In this document: positions 18,685 to 27,619 of the stretch, piece by piece
How positions within the stretch are numbered: the first letter of the stretch is position 1
How the letters are laid out: every line of letters begins with the position of its first letter
Assembly (NCBI GenBank): GCA_025210455.1
Contig: JAOARQ010000013.1
Coordinates: 124,001 to 188,000 of the forward strand
DNA from: Pelagimonas sp.
GTDB lineage: Bacteria > Pseudomonadota > Alphaproteobacteria > Rhodobacterales > Rhodobacteraceae
DNA: 64,000 nucleotides
Direction: 5' to 3'
Position numbers and translations under genes: made by a program
Notes under the pieces: generated by a model
The model's database searches: none
Seen by the model: only the letters and a program-made list of their open reading frames with translations
What the model was told of the DNA's origin: nothing

Positions 18685-20040
18685 TCATATCCCACTGAGA
18701 CTCTTTATAGCATCAGCATTGAGCCAAAGACAAATCGCCGTAATCGCAAGGCCAAATGCGGCGAACATGCCGTCGTGCAGCTTGTCCCATACACCGGTGC
18801 GCCGTGCCAGCCAGACAACCGCAGGATAGGCTAAAAGATTGGCCAATGCGATCCCGGCAATCGCGCCAATCAGACCATGGGTTTCCAGACCGAGATAAAG
18901 ACAGGTGATCATTAGCCCGGCCCGAATGGCAGCCAGTACGAAAAAGCGCCGCGAATCCCCAGCGGCCAGCGCGGCCTGATCATAGGTTAGGACAATCACC
19001 AGCGGAATTTGCGCGCAGGCCAATAGCACGGTCATCGGCCCGGCTGTGTGATAGCGCGCGTCATATAGTGCCTGAATCAAGGGGATACCGAAGATCGCGA
19101 CAAACATCAGAAAGTTCAGCAGAAGACCTGTGACTGCAAAGCGCATTTTGCGTAGCTTGGCGAAATTCTGGGGGCTGTCTTTGGGTGGGGTTTCGCGGTA
19201 GATCGGGATGAGGATTTTCAGGGTGACGATGGTGCCCAGCAGCATCGGGAACGAGGCCCAGAAATATCCGATATTGTAGATGCCGAACAGGTCGATGGGG
19301 ACGAATTTCCCAATCAGGATTTTGTCAGCCTGTGTCAGGAAAAAGCCGCAGACCGTGGCCAAAAACACCCATTTGCCAAAGCCGATCAATTCGTGGGCAG
19401 CGGCGCGCTCCATGCGAAAGCGGTTTGCCTGTCCGGGGAGGAACATCCAGTTAAAGAAAATCTCGGCCAGACTGCCAATCACCCCGCTAAAGACCAGCGC
19501 CCAGACCGATCCTGTCCACCAGGCCAAAAGAATGCCAGCCCCGACACCGACGATCTGAGTCAGCATATCCAGCAATGTGACACGTCCCAGCATCAGATGC
19601 CTGTTGGCTGTCACCATCCGGGTGGGGCGAAAGCCGCTGATCAATAATGTCAGGGCTGAGATGGGTAAGATCTGCGCCAGAAGGGGCTGATTGTAAAACC
19701 AGGCCATCGGCCAGGCCAATGCGCAGGCCACCAGCCACAGACCGATACCGCGCACCACCTGAATGGACCATGCGGTATCAAGAAACTTCTGATCATCTCC
19801 GCGCTTGCTTTGCAAAATGGCGGGGGTAACGCCGACGTCGGAAAACTGACCAAGACCCACAAGAAACACCGCCACCAGAGCCATCAACCCAAAGGCTTCG
19901 GGAAACAAAAGCCGCGTCAGGATAAGGTTTGAGGCCAGCCGCACCATCTGCGAAAAGCCAACCCCGGCCACCAGAAATGACGAGGATCGAATGATCCGCG
20001 CGCGCAGCGAACCGCCTAGAAACAACTGCGCTAAGATCAT
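18685..20040 (-). CDS. Wzx-like oligosaccharide/lipopolysaccharide flippase
   Basis: 451 residues, almost wholly hydrophobic with about 12 membrane spans. The N-terminus (FLVAGVGFSQMVRLASNLIL, then TRLLFPEAFGLMALV) matches polysaccharide-synthase/flippase proteins of the MOP superfamily. These move lipid-linked glycans from the cytoplasmic to the periplasmic face. ATG overlaps the stop of the upstream glycosyltransferase by 4 bases (ATGA), so the two are translationally coupled. It could flip the polysaccharide repeat unit or a lipid-linked form of the PKS-NRPS product; sequence cannot tell which. Confidence 0.85.
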   Translation of the reverse strand: MILAQLFLGGSLRARIIRSSSFLVAGVGFSQMVRLASNLILTRLLFPEAFGLMALVAVFLVGLGQFSDVGVTPAILQSKRGDDQKFLDTAWSIQVVRGIGLWLVACALAWPMAWFYNQPLLAQILPISALTLLISGFRPTRMVTANRHLMLGRVTLLDMLTQIVGVGAGILLAWWTGSVWALVFSGVIGSLAEIFFNWMFLPGQANRFRMERAAAHELIGFGKWVFLATVCGFFLTQADKILIGKFVPIDLFGIYNIGYFWASFPMLLGTIVTLKILIPIYRETPPKDSPQNFAKLRKMRFAVTGLLLNFLMFVAIFGIPLIQALYDARYHTAGPMTVLLACAQIPLVIVLTYDQAALAAGDSRRFFVLAAIRAGLMITCLYLGLETHGLIGAIAGIALANLLAYPAVVWLARRTGVWDKLHDGMFAAFGLAITAICLWLNADAIKSLSGI

Positions 20041-20894
20041 CGGCTTCGGCTCCAGCCCTTGGCTTGCTTGCGGGTGAGTTTTGAATAAAGCGCAACAGCG
20101 GTGTAAATCGCAAACCCAATTGGATCCCGCAGGGCCAGCCGCAGTTTTTCCCCCGCAGGGAAGGGGGATTTGTCGTCGTTATGCAACAGATCCGGATAGA
20201 GTGCTTCGATTTCCTGCACCCCGGCATCCTGCCGTCTGCGCACCTTGGCCAGCGCTTTGAACCCTTCGGCAATGGGCCAGTCATAGCCTGCTTTGGTTTT
20301 AAGGCGCTCGCCGGGTTGAAAACTGAGGCGGACAAAGGTGTCGTCGGAAATGATTTCAGGAAAACCACCCCAGCGCGCGCGCCCTGCCTGATTGACGGCA
20401 AATACACCACACCCGGGCACGCCTTGCCGCATGAAAGGCACCTGCCGCCAGATCCGCGCATAGGCGCGGCTGACCCAACCTTTGGCCCGAATGCGCAGGG
20501 CGCCGCTGGCGTAACCGGGTGCTGGGCGATCCAAAAGCGCAACGATCTGCTGCAAGAGCAAAGAGTCAATTGTGACATCCGCATCGAGATACAGCCGGAT
20601 TGGCCCCTGCGCAGCGGCATCCCCGGCATTCAGGGCGGGCAGTTTGCCGCCCTCTTGGCGTTCGATCACCTCTAACGTCCAGCCCTTGTCAGCAAACTGA
20701 GAGGTAAAGGATCGTGCACGGGTGGCAGTGTCATCCTGACAGCCATTGGCAACAACAATCACCTGGACACGATTCGGCAGTGACCAGTCTGAGCGCAAAA
20801 CAGACCCAAGGCAGTCGCCGATCAGCGCTGCTTCGTTACTGGCGGGAAGAATAACGGACAGAATCGTCTCTGTTCCGTCCCGGTCTGCGATCAT
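20037..20894 (-). CDS. Glycosyltransferase family 2
   Basis: About 285 residues. SVILPASNEAALIGDCL starts the GT-A fold, VIVVANGCQDDTA follows, and LYLDADVTID carries the DXD metal site. FPEIISDDTFVRLSF is the acceptor segment. No clear membrane anchor is seen apart from a weakly hydrophobic C-terminus. ATG at 20894 follows GAGGG by 7 bases and is favoured over the ATG at 20918, which lacks a site. It is coupled to the flippase by a 4-base overlap. Its promoter must lie in the 146-base divergent gap shared with the GT4 gene. Likely role: adding one sugar to the lipid-linked repeat unit. Confidence 0.85.
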   Translation of the reverse strand: MIADRDGTETILSVILPASNEAALIGDCLGSVLRSDWSLPNRVQVIVVANGCQDDTATRARSFTSQFADKGWTLEVIERQEGGKLPALNAGDAAAQGPIRLYLDADVTIDSLLLQQIVALLDRPAPGYASGALRIRAKGWVSRAYARIWRQVPFMRQGVPGCGVFAVNQAGRARWGGFPEIISDDTFVRLSFQPGERLKTKAGYDWPIAEGFKALAKVRRRQDAGVQEIEALYPDLLHNDDKSPFPAGEKLRLALRDPIGFAIYTAVALYSKLTRKQAKGWSRSR

Positions 20895-21040
20895 AGCCGT
20901 ACCCTCGGGGACACACATTTCAAAAAACTGCCCCTTTTGAATTGCTTATTGATCAACAACTATGGCCAAAGCATGGAAACACCTAGAATAAATTGCAAAA
21001 CCGCAATCTGCTGCGGGCTGCTTTTGATCAGGAAACATGC

Positions 21041-22249
21041 GTGTCGCACCCCCTGCGCATAGGATATATTGTTCCGGAATTTCCGGGGCAGACCCACATT
21101 TTCTTTTGGCGTGAAATTCAGGCGCTAGAGGCAATGGGGCATTCTGTGCATGTGTTTTCCACGCGCAGGCCACCCGATGGGCTGATCGCGCATGACTGGT
21201 CGCGCGCGGCCATGGCCAGCACCACTTATCTGGGAAAGATAGATCCACTTCATGCGACGATTGCGCTGGGTCGTTTGCTGCCCAAAGGTTTGCTGGCGTG
21301 GATGCTGCGCGAAGGTGTGGGATATTCCAAAGATGCGCTGTTCACGCTGGCGGCGGCCAATCGGCTGCGTCATGATGCCAAGCGGCTAAAGCTGGATCAT
21401 ATCCACGCGCATTCCTGCGGGCGTTCGGCGTTGATTGCAGCCATGTGCCATAAAATGGGTGGTCCGCGGTATTCCCTGACATTGCACGGGCCGCTTCAGG
21501 ATTACGGCCCCGGTCAGCGGGTAAAATGGCGTGATGCGTCTTTTGCGACGATCATCACCCATAAAATCCTGCATGAAATTCAAGAAGAGCTGGCTGGCTA
21601 TCTGCCAGAGCGCCTTTTGATCCGCCCGATGGGCGTTGATACCGAAGTGATGCGCCGCGACACCCCCTATGAACCGCCTGCCAAAGGGCGACCGCTCAAG
21701 ATCTTTGCCTGTGGGCGTCTGAACATCGTCAAAGGCCACCAGGATCTGATGAGCGCCACGCGGCAGCTGATTGATCAGGGTGTTGATCTGCGTGTGGAAA
21801 TCGCTGGCGAAGATGATCTGGGCGGGTCTGGCTATCGCAAAGATCTGGAAGAGCATCTGAAAAAGCTGCGCCTTCAGGATCACGTCAAACTGCTGGGGGC
21901 GATTGATGCGGGGCAGGTGCGGCTGAAACTGCAGGAATCGCATCTTTTTGTGCTGGCTTCTTGGCACGAACCGCTGGGCGTCGCCTATATGGAGGCAATG
22001 TCGATGGGGGTTCCAACGATTGGCACCGATGCGGGGGGCGTGCGCGAACTGATTCAGGATGGCTCTACCGGCTATCTGGTCGAGCCGCAAAATCCTGGCA
22101 TGCTGGCGCGCACAATCAAATCGCTGGCCAATGATCCCGATGCGCTGGCCCGCCTGTCTCAGGCTGGTCGCGATCATATCGAGGCGCATTTCCGCGCCTC
22201 GCTTGGAGCGGAAACGCTGGTTCAGGAAATTGAACGCCTTCGGGATTGA
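21041..22249 (+). CDS. Glycosyltransferase family 4 (GT-B)
   Basis: About 402 residues. The N-terminal domain begins RIGYIVPEFPGQTHIFFWRE, a common GT4 opening that includes the acceptor-side loop. The C-terminal donor domain has IFACGRLNIVKGHQDL and the EPLGVAYMEAMSMGVP segment, the EX7E nucleotide-sugar motif, followed by AGGVREL. It should retain or invert a sugar from a UDP/GDP donor onto a lipid-linked glycan. GTG at 21041 follows AGGAAA by 6 bases; the TTG at 20993 has no ribosome site. It is transcribed away from the flippase operon and ends at a strong terminator. Confidence 0.85.
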   Translation: MSHPLRIGYIVPEFPGQTHIFFWREIQALEAMGHSVHVFSTRRPPDGLIAHDWSRAAMASTTYLGKIDPLHATIALGRLLPKGLLAWMLREGVGYSKDALFTLAAANRLRHDAKRLKLDHIHAHSCGRSALIAAMCHKMGGPRYSLTLHGPLQDYGPGQRVKWRDASFATIITHKILHEIQEELAGYLPERLLIRPMGVDTEVMRRDTPYEPPAKGRPLKIFACGRLNIVKGHQDLMSATRQLIDQGVDLRVEIAGEDDLGGSGYRKDLEEHLKKLRLQDHVKLLGAIDAGQVRLKLQESHLFVLASWHEPLGVAYMEAMSMGVPTIGTDAGGVRELIQDGSTGYLVEPQNPGMLARTIKSLANDPDALARLSQAGRDHIEAHFRASLGAETLVQEIERLRD

Positions 22250-22272
22250 TGCATCCAATTCCAGAACAAAGA

Positions 22273-22305
22273 AAAACCCCGCGACAGAGGCGGGGTTTTG
22301 TTTGT
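22273..22305. terminator. Bidirectional terminator
   Basis: AAAACCCCGC (22273-22282) pairs with GCGGGGTTTT (22290-22299) around a 7-base loop, followed by GTTTGTT. It lies between the convergent GT4 and Hint genes and has A- and T-rich flanks on both sides. Confidence 0.85.
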
Positions 22306-22318
22306 TAGGGTATGGCGA

Positions 22319-23110
22319 TTAGCTGTCCAGCAACCCGTCAATCACACTGCGCGCGGTGCGTGTCATGCTGACCTGGCCAAAGTCATCCAGATCCGTAAAC
22401 TTCGGGAACATCGACAGGAACAGGGCGCGGATCTTGCTGCTCATGTTCTGGCCGATGGCTTTGCCGGGATGATAGGTTTCGAACTCGACACCGCCGACAT
22501 TGATGGTTGTGTGCTGGCTGACCATCAGGTGGTACATTTGCACGGTGCCACCCGGAGTGACCTCAAGATAGTGATCACCGTCGATATAGTCAGAGACAGG
22601 GGCCAGAACGGCCTCTTGCCCTAACAGGGCTTTCAGCTTGGGGTGGCGCACAACCATACGTGCGGCAGGCCCGGCCAGCACATCCATGCCGCTAAATGTT
22701 TTGGCGGTGATGCGGGTCAGGTGTTTTAGCGAGGTTGATCCATCGTGATGGCCGGGCACATAGGTGGTTGAGCCAATCCAGGTAACAGGCTCTGCGCCAA
22801 CTGCGGTTTCGATGTAATCGCCGGGGATCAGATCCTCAATCGCGACAGGGCCGCGCACGGTCTGGATCAGGGTGCCACGGGCAAAAGCCGTAGCGCATTC
22901 TTCGAACATGGGCAGGGCAGGGGCCACATGTTGATTGTAGGACACTGTCAGATCCGGCAGCAGCGCAGAGGCTTCGTACCGGCGCATCAGCGTCGGGCTG
23001 GCTGTCGGGCGCGGGGCCGTTTCGCGCTTTGGCGCATAGTCCACATCGGGGCGGACTTGCAGTGTCATGGCAGTTTGAGTGCGTGTCGGGACGCGGTGCA
23101 GACTGTTCAT
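22319..23110 (-). CDS. Hint-domain protein, 263 residues
   Basis: The middle and C-terminal part is a Hedgehog/intein (Hint) module: CATAFARGTLIQTVRGPVAI with the block-A Cys region, then EDLIPGDYIETAVG, and at the end VGGVEFETYHPG, the usual closing block. The first 90 residues are low in recognisable features. Hint proteins of this type (Hint_2) are abundant in Rhodobacterales and are often fused to surface or secreted proteins. Autocatalytic cleavage of this copy is not shown; the Cys followed by ATAF is not the standard splice junction, and no C-terminal HN appears. No signal peptide. Stands alone, convergent to GT4. Confidence 0.75.
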   Translation of the reverse strand: MNSLHRVPTRTQTAMTLQVRPDVDYAPKRETAPRPTASPTLMRRYEASALLPDLTVSYNQHVAPALPMFEECATAFARGTLIQTVRGPVAIEDLIPGDYIETAVGAEPVTWIGSTTYVPGHHDGSTSLKHLTRITAKTFSGMDVLAGPAARMVVRHPKLKALLGQEAVLAPVSDYIDGDHYLEVTPGGTVQMYHLMVSQHTTINVGGVEFETYHPGKAIGQNMSSKIRALFLSMFPKFTDLDDFGQVSMTRTARSVIDGLLDS

Positions 23111-23376
23111 GTGATCATCCCATTCTCAGGTTGGTCACATCCGTGTTGGCCCCCACCAACAACGCAGAAGGACGATAGCAGATGTCGTTTCTTCCTTTGA
23201 TGCCTATTCATAACACAATCAGATTGCTGGGCCAAAATTGACCGGAAATCGGCACCTATAAGGCGGATAATGAAAATAAACCGGAACTATTGTTTACAAA
23301 CTTGATGGCCGGTCCGGCGGAATTTGTCCGGGCTGCCACATTCTGGCCTACCCGTTACGATTCGTCAGAAAGGACG

Positions 23377-23514
23377 TCAGGCAGATTTGCGCAGATCGAC
23401 GCTGGCGGTGCGGCGGGCGATCATTGCTGCGCGCATGGCCCCACGTTCCCAGGGCATCTTTGCCGTGTTGGTTTTGGCGTTGGTCACGATGGATTTGATG
23501 AACTTGGTCTTCAT
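23377..23514 (-). CDS. Small basic protein, 45 residues
   Basis: A short ORF starting MKTKFIKSIVTNAKTNTAKM, with a later PWERGAMRAAMIARR segment, strongly basic. ATG at 23514 follows AAGGA by 8 bases, a good ribosome site, which is why I call it. It resembles small conserved Rhodobacterales proteins with the pattern KFxKS...MPWxRGxRRxAxxxRR that I recall but cannot check here. It could be a structural nucleic-acid or ribosome-associated peptide. Function unknown. The longer frame back to 23592 adds residues without support. Confidence 0.5.
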   Translation of the reverse strand: MKTKFIKSIVTNAKTNTAKMPWERGAMRAAMIARRTASVDLRKSA

Positions 23515-23652
23515 GACGCTTATCCTTGCTGCTCGGCTGACTGAACTGACAAAGATGTTGTGGCCGGGAAAGGCGGCGGGTTTGTGGCGCAAATTGGATA
23601 ATCTTTCGCAATTCGCGCATATTGTTTCCCCGCACAGGGCGATTTCACTGTT

Positions 23653-24408
23653 TTACAGGCGAATGCAGGCAATCAGCCGTCCATAATCTGCTTCTTTGGC
23701 GTGGGTTGCGCGTCTGAAAGAATAGAAGCGATCCGAATCGGAATAGGTGCAGTGATTGACCCATTCCACCTGAACTTCGGCGGCCCGCAGGCGTGCGGCC
23801 CCGAATCCGGGCAAATCAAACAGCTTGCGATCCCCTTCGCCCTCTTTGAAGAAACGCGCATTATCCGGGTCTTTTGTCAGAAAGCTATCCAGAAACTCAG
23901 GCCCCACTTCGTAGGCGGCCTGACTGATACAGGGGCCGATGACAGCGCGGATAGAGGCGCGCTTTGCCCCCAGATCAATCATCGCCTCAACGGTGTTTTC
24001 CAAAATACCATCCAGCGCACCGCGCCAGCCTGCATGGGCTGCACCGATGACATTCGATTCTGGATCGGCAAAAAGAACCGGCTGGCAATCCGCGGTTAGC
24101 ACTGAAAGCGCCAGATCGTGGGTGGCGGTGACAAGGGCATCCGCCTTGGGGCGCGGTGTGGGCAGCGGGCCGGTCACGGTCACAACATCGGCAGAATGCA
24201 CCTGATGCACGCCGACCAGCGCATCAGCCGTCACATCCATGGCGTCTGCCACGCGGCCCCGGTTGATGGTCACGATTTCCGCCTGATCTGAGGAACCGGC
24301 ACCGCAGTTCAACCCCGCAAACACACCAGATGAGGCCCCCCCTTTGCGGGTAAAGAACCCGTGCCGGAATGGGGCGAGATTGTCAGAGGCGATAATTTCA
24401 AGCGTCAA
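23653..24408 (-). CDS. pgeF: Peptidoglycan editing factor PgeF (laccase-domain, YfiH family)
   Basis: 251 residues, the usual length. Zinc/copper ligands are present: the histidine in VGVHQVHSADVV, the Cys in LTADCQPVLF, and HAGWRG followed by VIGPCISQAAYEVG. The family was long called polyphenol oxidase. In E. coli YfiH it removes muropeptides carrying wrong amino acids in the stem peptide. It is the last gene of a minus-strand operon, overlapping the methyltransferase stop by 4 bases (ATGA). Confident family call. Confidence 0.9.
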   Translation of the reverse strand: MTLEIIASDNLAPFRHGFFTRKGGASSGVFAGLNCGAGSSDQAEIVTINRGRVADAMDVTADALVGVHQVHSADVVTVTGPLPTPRPKADALVTATHDLALSVLTADCQPVLFADPESNVIGAAHAGWRGALDGILENTVEAMIDLGAKRASIRAVIGPCISQAAYEVGPEFLDSFLTKDPDNARFFKEGEGDRKLFDLPGFGAARLRAAEVQVEWVNHCTYSDSDRFYSFRRATHAKEADYGRLIACIRL

Positions 24409-25463
24409 GGCTCTACTCCCGGAGGGGGCTGAGTTCCCTCAGCATAGACAGCAACCACTTTGAACAGCGAACCCATTTCTTCTGGGTGCGTCAACCTGCG
24501 ATGTGCGGAAATATGCGATTGCAGCGCTTCGCCAGACAGGTTTTGCGCCAGCGTCTGGGCGCGCTGGGTGATGCCCAGACGCTCCAGAAACACACCCTGT
24601 GGGGTCACTCGGGAAAACTTTGCGGGGTGGGCTGCGGCGGTCAGAGCTTCGAAATCCACATGGGCCGTCAGATCGGCATTGCCGGGATTGGCAAAGGGGC
24701 TGACATGCTGGTGGTTTTGCAGCGCCTGCAGTGTATCGCCCTGAGACCGCCAATCACCATAGTCGATGATCAGGGCCGCCCCACCTTGGGTCGTGATGCG
24801 CGCGCCAATCTCGGCGGTGATTGTTTTGGCTGGGGTGCAGATTTCAACCACATCCCCATCCTTGGTATCGTTCAGGCGATTCTTTAGCGCGGCGGGTGTG
24901 CTTGGATCAGTCAGGCCCAGCACAAGCGCGCCGTCTTTTTCCCCGACCACATGTTCGCGCCAATGATCCCCCTCGCGTGTGAACTGGCGGATGGGTAGGG
25001 CGTCAAAGAATTCATTAGCCACAAGGAACAGCGGCAGATCGGGCAGGGTGTTTATCGTGTCGTGCCAATTGGCCTGCGGCACATGTTTCGCCTGTTCTGC
25101 CCGCAAGGTGGGCGAAGCCTCAACCAGATGGATCTGCGCGGCCTGATGAAAGCCGGGCACGGCTTTTGTTGCGCGCAGGATATCCGCCATCAGCGTGCCA
25201 CGCCCGGGGCCAAGTTCGGCCAGCACAAAGGGTGAGGGCGCGCCTCGATCCAGCCAGCTTTGCGCCAGCGCCAGCCCGATGAGTTCGCCAAACATCTGCG
25301 AGATTTCCGGCGCGGTTGTGAAATCACCGGCCGCACCCAGCGGATCGCGCGTGCTATAATAGCCATGTTCGGGATGCATCAGGCAGGTCGCCATGTATTC
25401 GGCCAGGGTGATTGGCCCGGTTTTGGCAATCTGTCGAAGCAGAAGATCTTTGAGTGCGCTCAT
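24405..25463 (-). CDS. Class I SAM methyltransferase, NDUFAF7/MidA family
   Basis: 352 residues. Shows the family hallmarks [19 protein letters not shown] and [16 protein letters not shown], followed by the SAM loop [17 protein letters not shown]. The mitochondrial homologue NDUFAF7 dimethylates an arginine of complex I subunit NDUFS2. In alphaproteobacteria the role is presumed similar but is not established. It sits between lgt and pgeF with 4-base overlaps on both sides, a common alphaproteobacterial arrangement. Confidence 0.88.
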   Translation of the reverse strand: MSALKDLLLRQIAKTGPITLAEYMATCLMHPEHGYYSTRDPLGAAGDFTTAPEISQMFGELIGLALAQSWLDRGAPSPFVLAELGPGRGTLMADILRATKAVPGFHQAAQIHLVEASPTLRAEQAKHVPQANWHDTINTLPDLPLFLVANEFFDALPIRQFTREGDHWREHVVGEKDGALVLGLTDPSTPAALKNRLNDTKDGDVVEICTPAKTITAEIGARITTQGGAALIIDYGDWRSQGDTLQALQNHQHVSPFANPGNADLTAHVDFEALTAAAHPAKFSRVTPQGVFLERLGITQRAQTLAQNLSGEALQSHISAHRRLTHPEEMGSLFKVVAVYAEGTQPPPGVEP

Positions 25464-26350
25464 GCCCGATGTCGTCGCATGGCCAACCAGATCAAGGCAA
25501 GCCCGAAGGCGATCATTGGCAGGTTCAGGATCTGCCCCATGGTCAGGCCATAGCCATTGAGGTGCAGCGCCAGACCCAGCGGATTGCCTTCTGAAACAAA
25601 TTGCAAATCTGGCTGGCGAAAGAATTCAACGATAAAGCGCCCGATGCCATAGCCTGCGAAAAAGGTGCCCGCGACCATACCGGGCTTTTTCAGCGCTCCG
25701 CGTTTGACCATGATCAGCAGCACGATCAGCAGCAGTAGCCCTTCCAGTGCGGCTTCATAGAGTTGCGAAGGGTGGCGTGCGCAGAATTCACCCAAGGGCT
25801 GACCGCAATCCTGTGCCAGCCCGCCCGGAAAGATCACGCCCCATGGCAGATCGGTCGGGCGGCCCCATAGCTCGGCATTGATGAAATTCGCCAGCCGCCC
25901 CAGCAACAGCCCCGGCGGGGTCGCCAGTGCCAGCATATCGGCGGTCGAGAGTTTGGGCAGCTTGTGGATGCTGGTATAGATCCAGGCCGCGATCACCACC
26001 CCAAGGAAGCCACCGTGAAATGCCATGCCGCCTTTCCAGATCTGCAAAATCTCTGCCGGGTGCGAAAGGTAATATCCGGGGTGGTAAAAGAACACGATCC
26101 CCAGACGCCCGCCCAGAATCACCCCCAGAATAATCCATGTCAGCAGGTCTTCGATCTGGCGCGGGGTCATCGGTGGTGTATTGTCCACCCAAAGCTGCGC
26201 CTGTTTCACCGCCCAGACCGCCAGCTTCCAGCCGGTCAGCAGCCCAACAATATAAGCCAGCGCATACCAGCGCAGGGCAAATTCCATACCAAACAATGAG
26301 ATCGAAAAGATCTCGGGCGAGAGCGGGGGAAAGGGGATGGCGGCCTTCAT
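25460..26350 (-). CDS. lgt: Prolipoprotein diacylglyceryl transferase
   Basis: About 296 residues. It transfers diacylglycerol from phosphatidylglycerol to the lipobox cysteine of prolipoproteins in the inner membrane. Seen: several membrane spans, [12 protein letters not shown], the Lgt signature [15 protein letters not shown], and [12 protein letters not shown]. The ATG at 26350 gives the normal length. The frame stays open back to 26617, but that extension overlaps the divergent ubiK gene and looks like antisense. First gene of the lgt-midA-pgeF operon, with a 4-base overlap. Confidence 0.93.
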   Translation of the reverse strand: MKAAIPFPPLSPEIFSISLFGMEFALRWYALAYIVGLLTGWKLAVWAVKQAQLWVDNTPPMTPRQIEDLLTWIILGVILGGRLGIVFFYHPGYYLSHPAEILQIWKGGMAFHGGFLGVVIAAWIYTSIHKLPKLSTADMLALATPPGLLLGRLANFINAELWGRPTDLPWGVIFPGGLAQDCGQPLGEFCARHPSQLYEAALEGLLLLIVLLIMVKRGALKKPGMVAGTFFAGYGIGRFIVEFFRQPDLQFVSEGNPLGLALHLNGYGLTMGQILNLPMIAFGLALIWLAMRRHRA

Positions 26351-26444
26351 GCGTCCTGTTGCCTCTGCTTTTGGGGTGAAGTCAAGCTTGAGGGTTTGCG
26401 TTTGTGCGCCCATATAGAGGGGAAATGCAACGTCGGAGTAACCC

Positions 26445-26693
26445 ATGCAGACGCGCAACAAAGTATTTGAAGATATCAGCCAGCTGATGACCAACGCCAT
26501 GGGCGTGGCGCAGGGCGCAAAGGAAGAAGCCGAGACCGCACTGAAATCCATGCTGGACCGATGGCTGGCAGATCGCGATTTTGTCACCCGCGAAGAATTT
26601 GACGCTGTGCGCGCCATGGCTCAGAAGGCCCGCGAAGAGAACGAAGCGCTTAAGGCGCGTCTGGACGCTTTGGAGGCGAAGTCGCCAGATTAA
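26445..26693 (+). CDS. ubiK: UbiK-type ubiquinone biosynthesis accessory factor
   Basis: 82 residues of the YqiC/BMFP family. The N-terminus ([20 protein letters not shown]) is an amphipathic helix, then a trimeric coiled coil follows ([32 protein letters not shown]). In gammaproteobacteria UbiK helps UbiJ handle ubiquinone intermediates; the alphaproteobacterial role is inferred. ATG follows GGAG by 7 bases. Divergent from lgt, an arrangement often seen in this group. Confidence 0.85.
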   Translation: MQTRNKVFEDISQLMTNAMGVAQGAKEEAETALKSMLDRWLADRDFVTREEFDAVRAMAQKAREENEALKARLDALEAKSPD

Positions 26694-26727
26694 CTTATGA
26701 CGAGGGCATCCTGCTTGTGCTGGTACG

Positions 26728-26746
26728 CTGGGGGCTTTGCCCCCAG
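26728..26746. repeat. CTGGGGGC hairpin repeat
   Basis: CTGGGGGC (26728-26735) and GCCCCCAG (26739-26746) form a perfect stem with a TTT loop, followed by ACCCCCAAGGTATTTAGG. It lies between convergent ubiK and pcs. The stem plus the flanking GACCCCC..TATTT context matches a small intergenic palindrome I recall as common in Roseobacter genomes. It may act as a two-way transcription end. Confidence 0.6.
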
Positions 26747-26780
26747 ACCCCCAAGGTATTTAGGGACCAAAGAAAAGCTG

Positions 26781-27488
26781 TCAGGCTGGCCTTAGGCCTG
26801 ACCGTGTAGGGATGATCTGTTGCGCGATGCCAGCGAATAGCAGATAGACGGATGTTGCCACGAGGCCCCAATGCGCCCAGCTTTGGGGATGGAAATCCAC
26901 CCAGGCGGCCCAGCCTGCAAAGAACGTCCAGGCCATGCCAATCGGCAGCGAGACCGGACGCCAGCGGACAGTGCGGGTGGGGTGGATGAATTTGAGCGGC
27001 AGGAACATTGCAATCGCCAGGGCCACCACCAGCGCCATCATGATCCATGTGCTGGGTTTGATGGCAAAGATGACGATGATCAGCATATTCCAGCAGCCTG
27101 GAAAACCCTGAAACGAATTATCCGATGTCTTCATGCGGTTGTCTGCGAAATACATCGCGCTGGCAAAGGTGATCACGATGATCGCAAACCAGCCTGTCCA
27201 GCCTGGCAATAGCCCCGACTGGAACAGGGCAAAGGCGGGGATGAACACATATGTCAGATAGTCGATGATCAGATCCAGCAGCGCTCCGTCAAATCGTGGC
27301 GCGTTGGTTTTGACATCATACCTGCGCGCCAGCGGCCCGTCGATTCCATCTACGGCAAAGGCAACAACCAGCCAGACAAACATCATGGACCAGTTTTCCT
27401 GAACCGCCGAAAGCATTGCCAGCATGGCAAAGACGGCTCCGGTTGCGGTCAGAAGATGAACAAAAAGGGCGCGGGTCTGAATACTCAT
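26781..27488 (-). CDS. pcs: Phosphatidylcholine synthase
   Basis: 235 residues with about eight hydrophobic spans. It carries the CDP-alcohol phosphotransferase pattern: DG..AR in DGIDGPLARRYD, then G...D...D in FDGALLDLIIDYL. Length and the DGIDGPLAR/IDYLTYVFIPAFA segments fit the Pcs branch, which condenses choline with CDP-diacylglycerol to make phosphatidylcholine in one membrane step, a trait of alphaproteobacteria. Single gene, downstream of phoX but with its own start region. Confidence 0.85.
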   Translation of the reverse strand: MSIQTRALFVHLLTATGAVFAMLAMLSAVQENWSMMFVWLVVAFAVDGIDGPLARRYDVKTNAPRFDGALLDLIIDYLTYVFIPAFALFQSGLLPGWTGWFAIIVITFASAMYFADNRMKTSDNSFQGFPGCWNMLIIVIFAIKPSTWIMMALVVALAIAMFLPLKFIHPTRTVRWRPVSLPIGMAWTFFAGWAAWVDFHPQSWAHWGLVATSVYLLFAGIAQQIIPTRSGLRPA

Positions 27489-27570
27489 TTGCGCGTCATG
27501 CCGGATTTTGTCGCAAAGCGCAATCGTGCAGCGGCGTCAGGGCTGAATACCGGCGTCAGCCCGCCAAAGG

Positions 27571-27604
27571 AAAAGGGCACCACATATGTGATGCCCTTCT
27601 TTTG
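27571..27604 (-). terminator. Terminator of phoX
   Basis: On the minus strand AAGGGCATCAC pairs with GTGGTGCCCTT (one G-T wobble) around a short AT-rich loop, followed by TTCC. Positioned 16 bases after the phoX stop. The opposite strand also ends in CTTTT, so it may work both ways. Confidence 0.65.
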
Positions 27605-27619
27605 TCTGTTCAGCTCTGC

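Noticed and set aside
26351-26617. N-terminal extension of lgt
   Set aside because: Overlaps the divergent ubiK gene and exceeds the family length; ATG 26350 fits.
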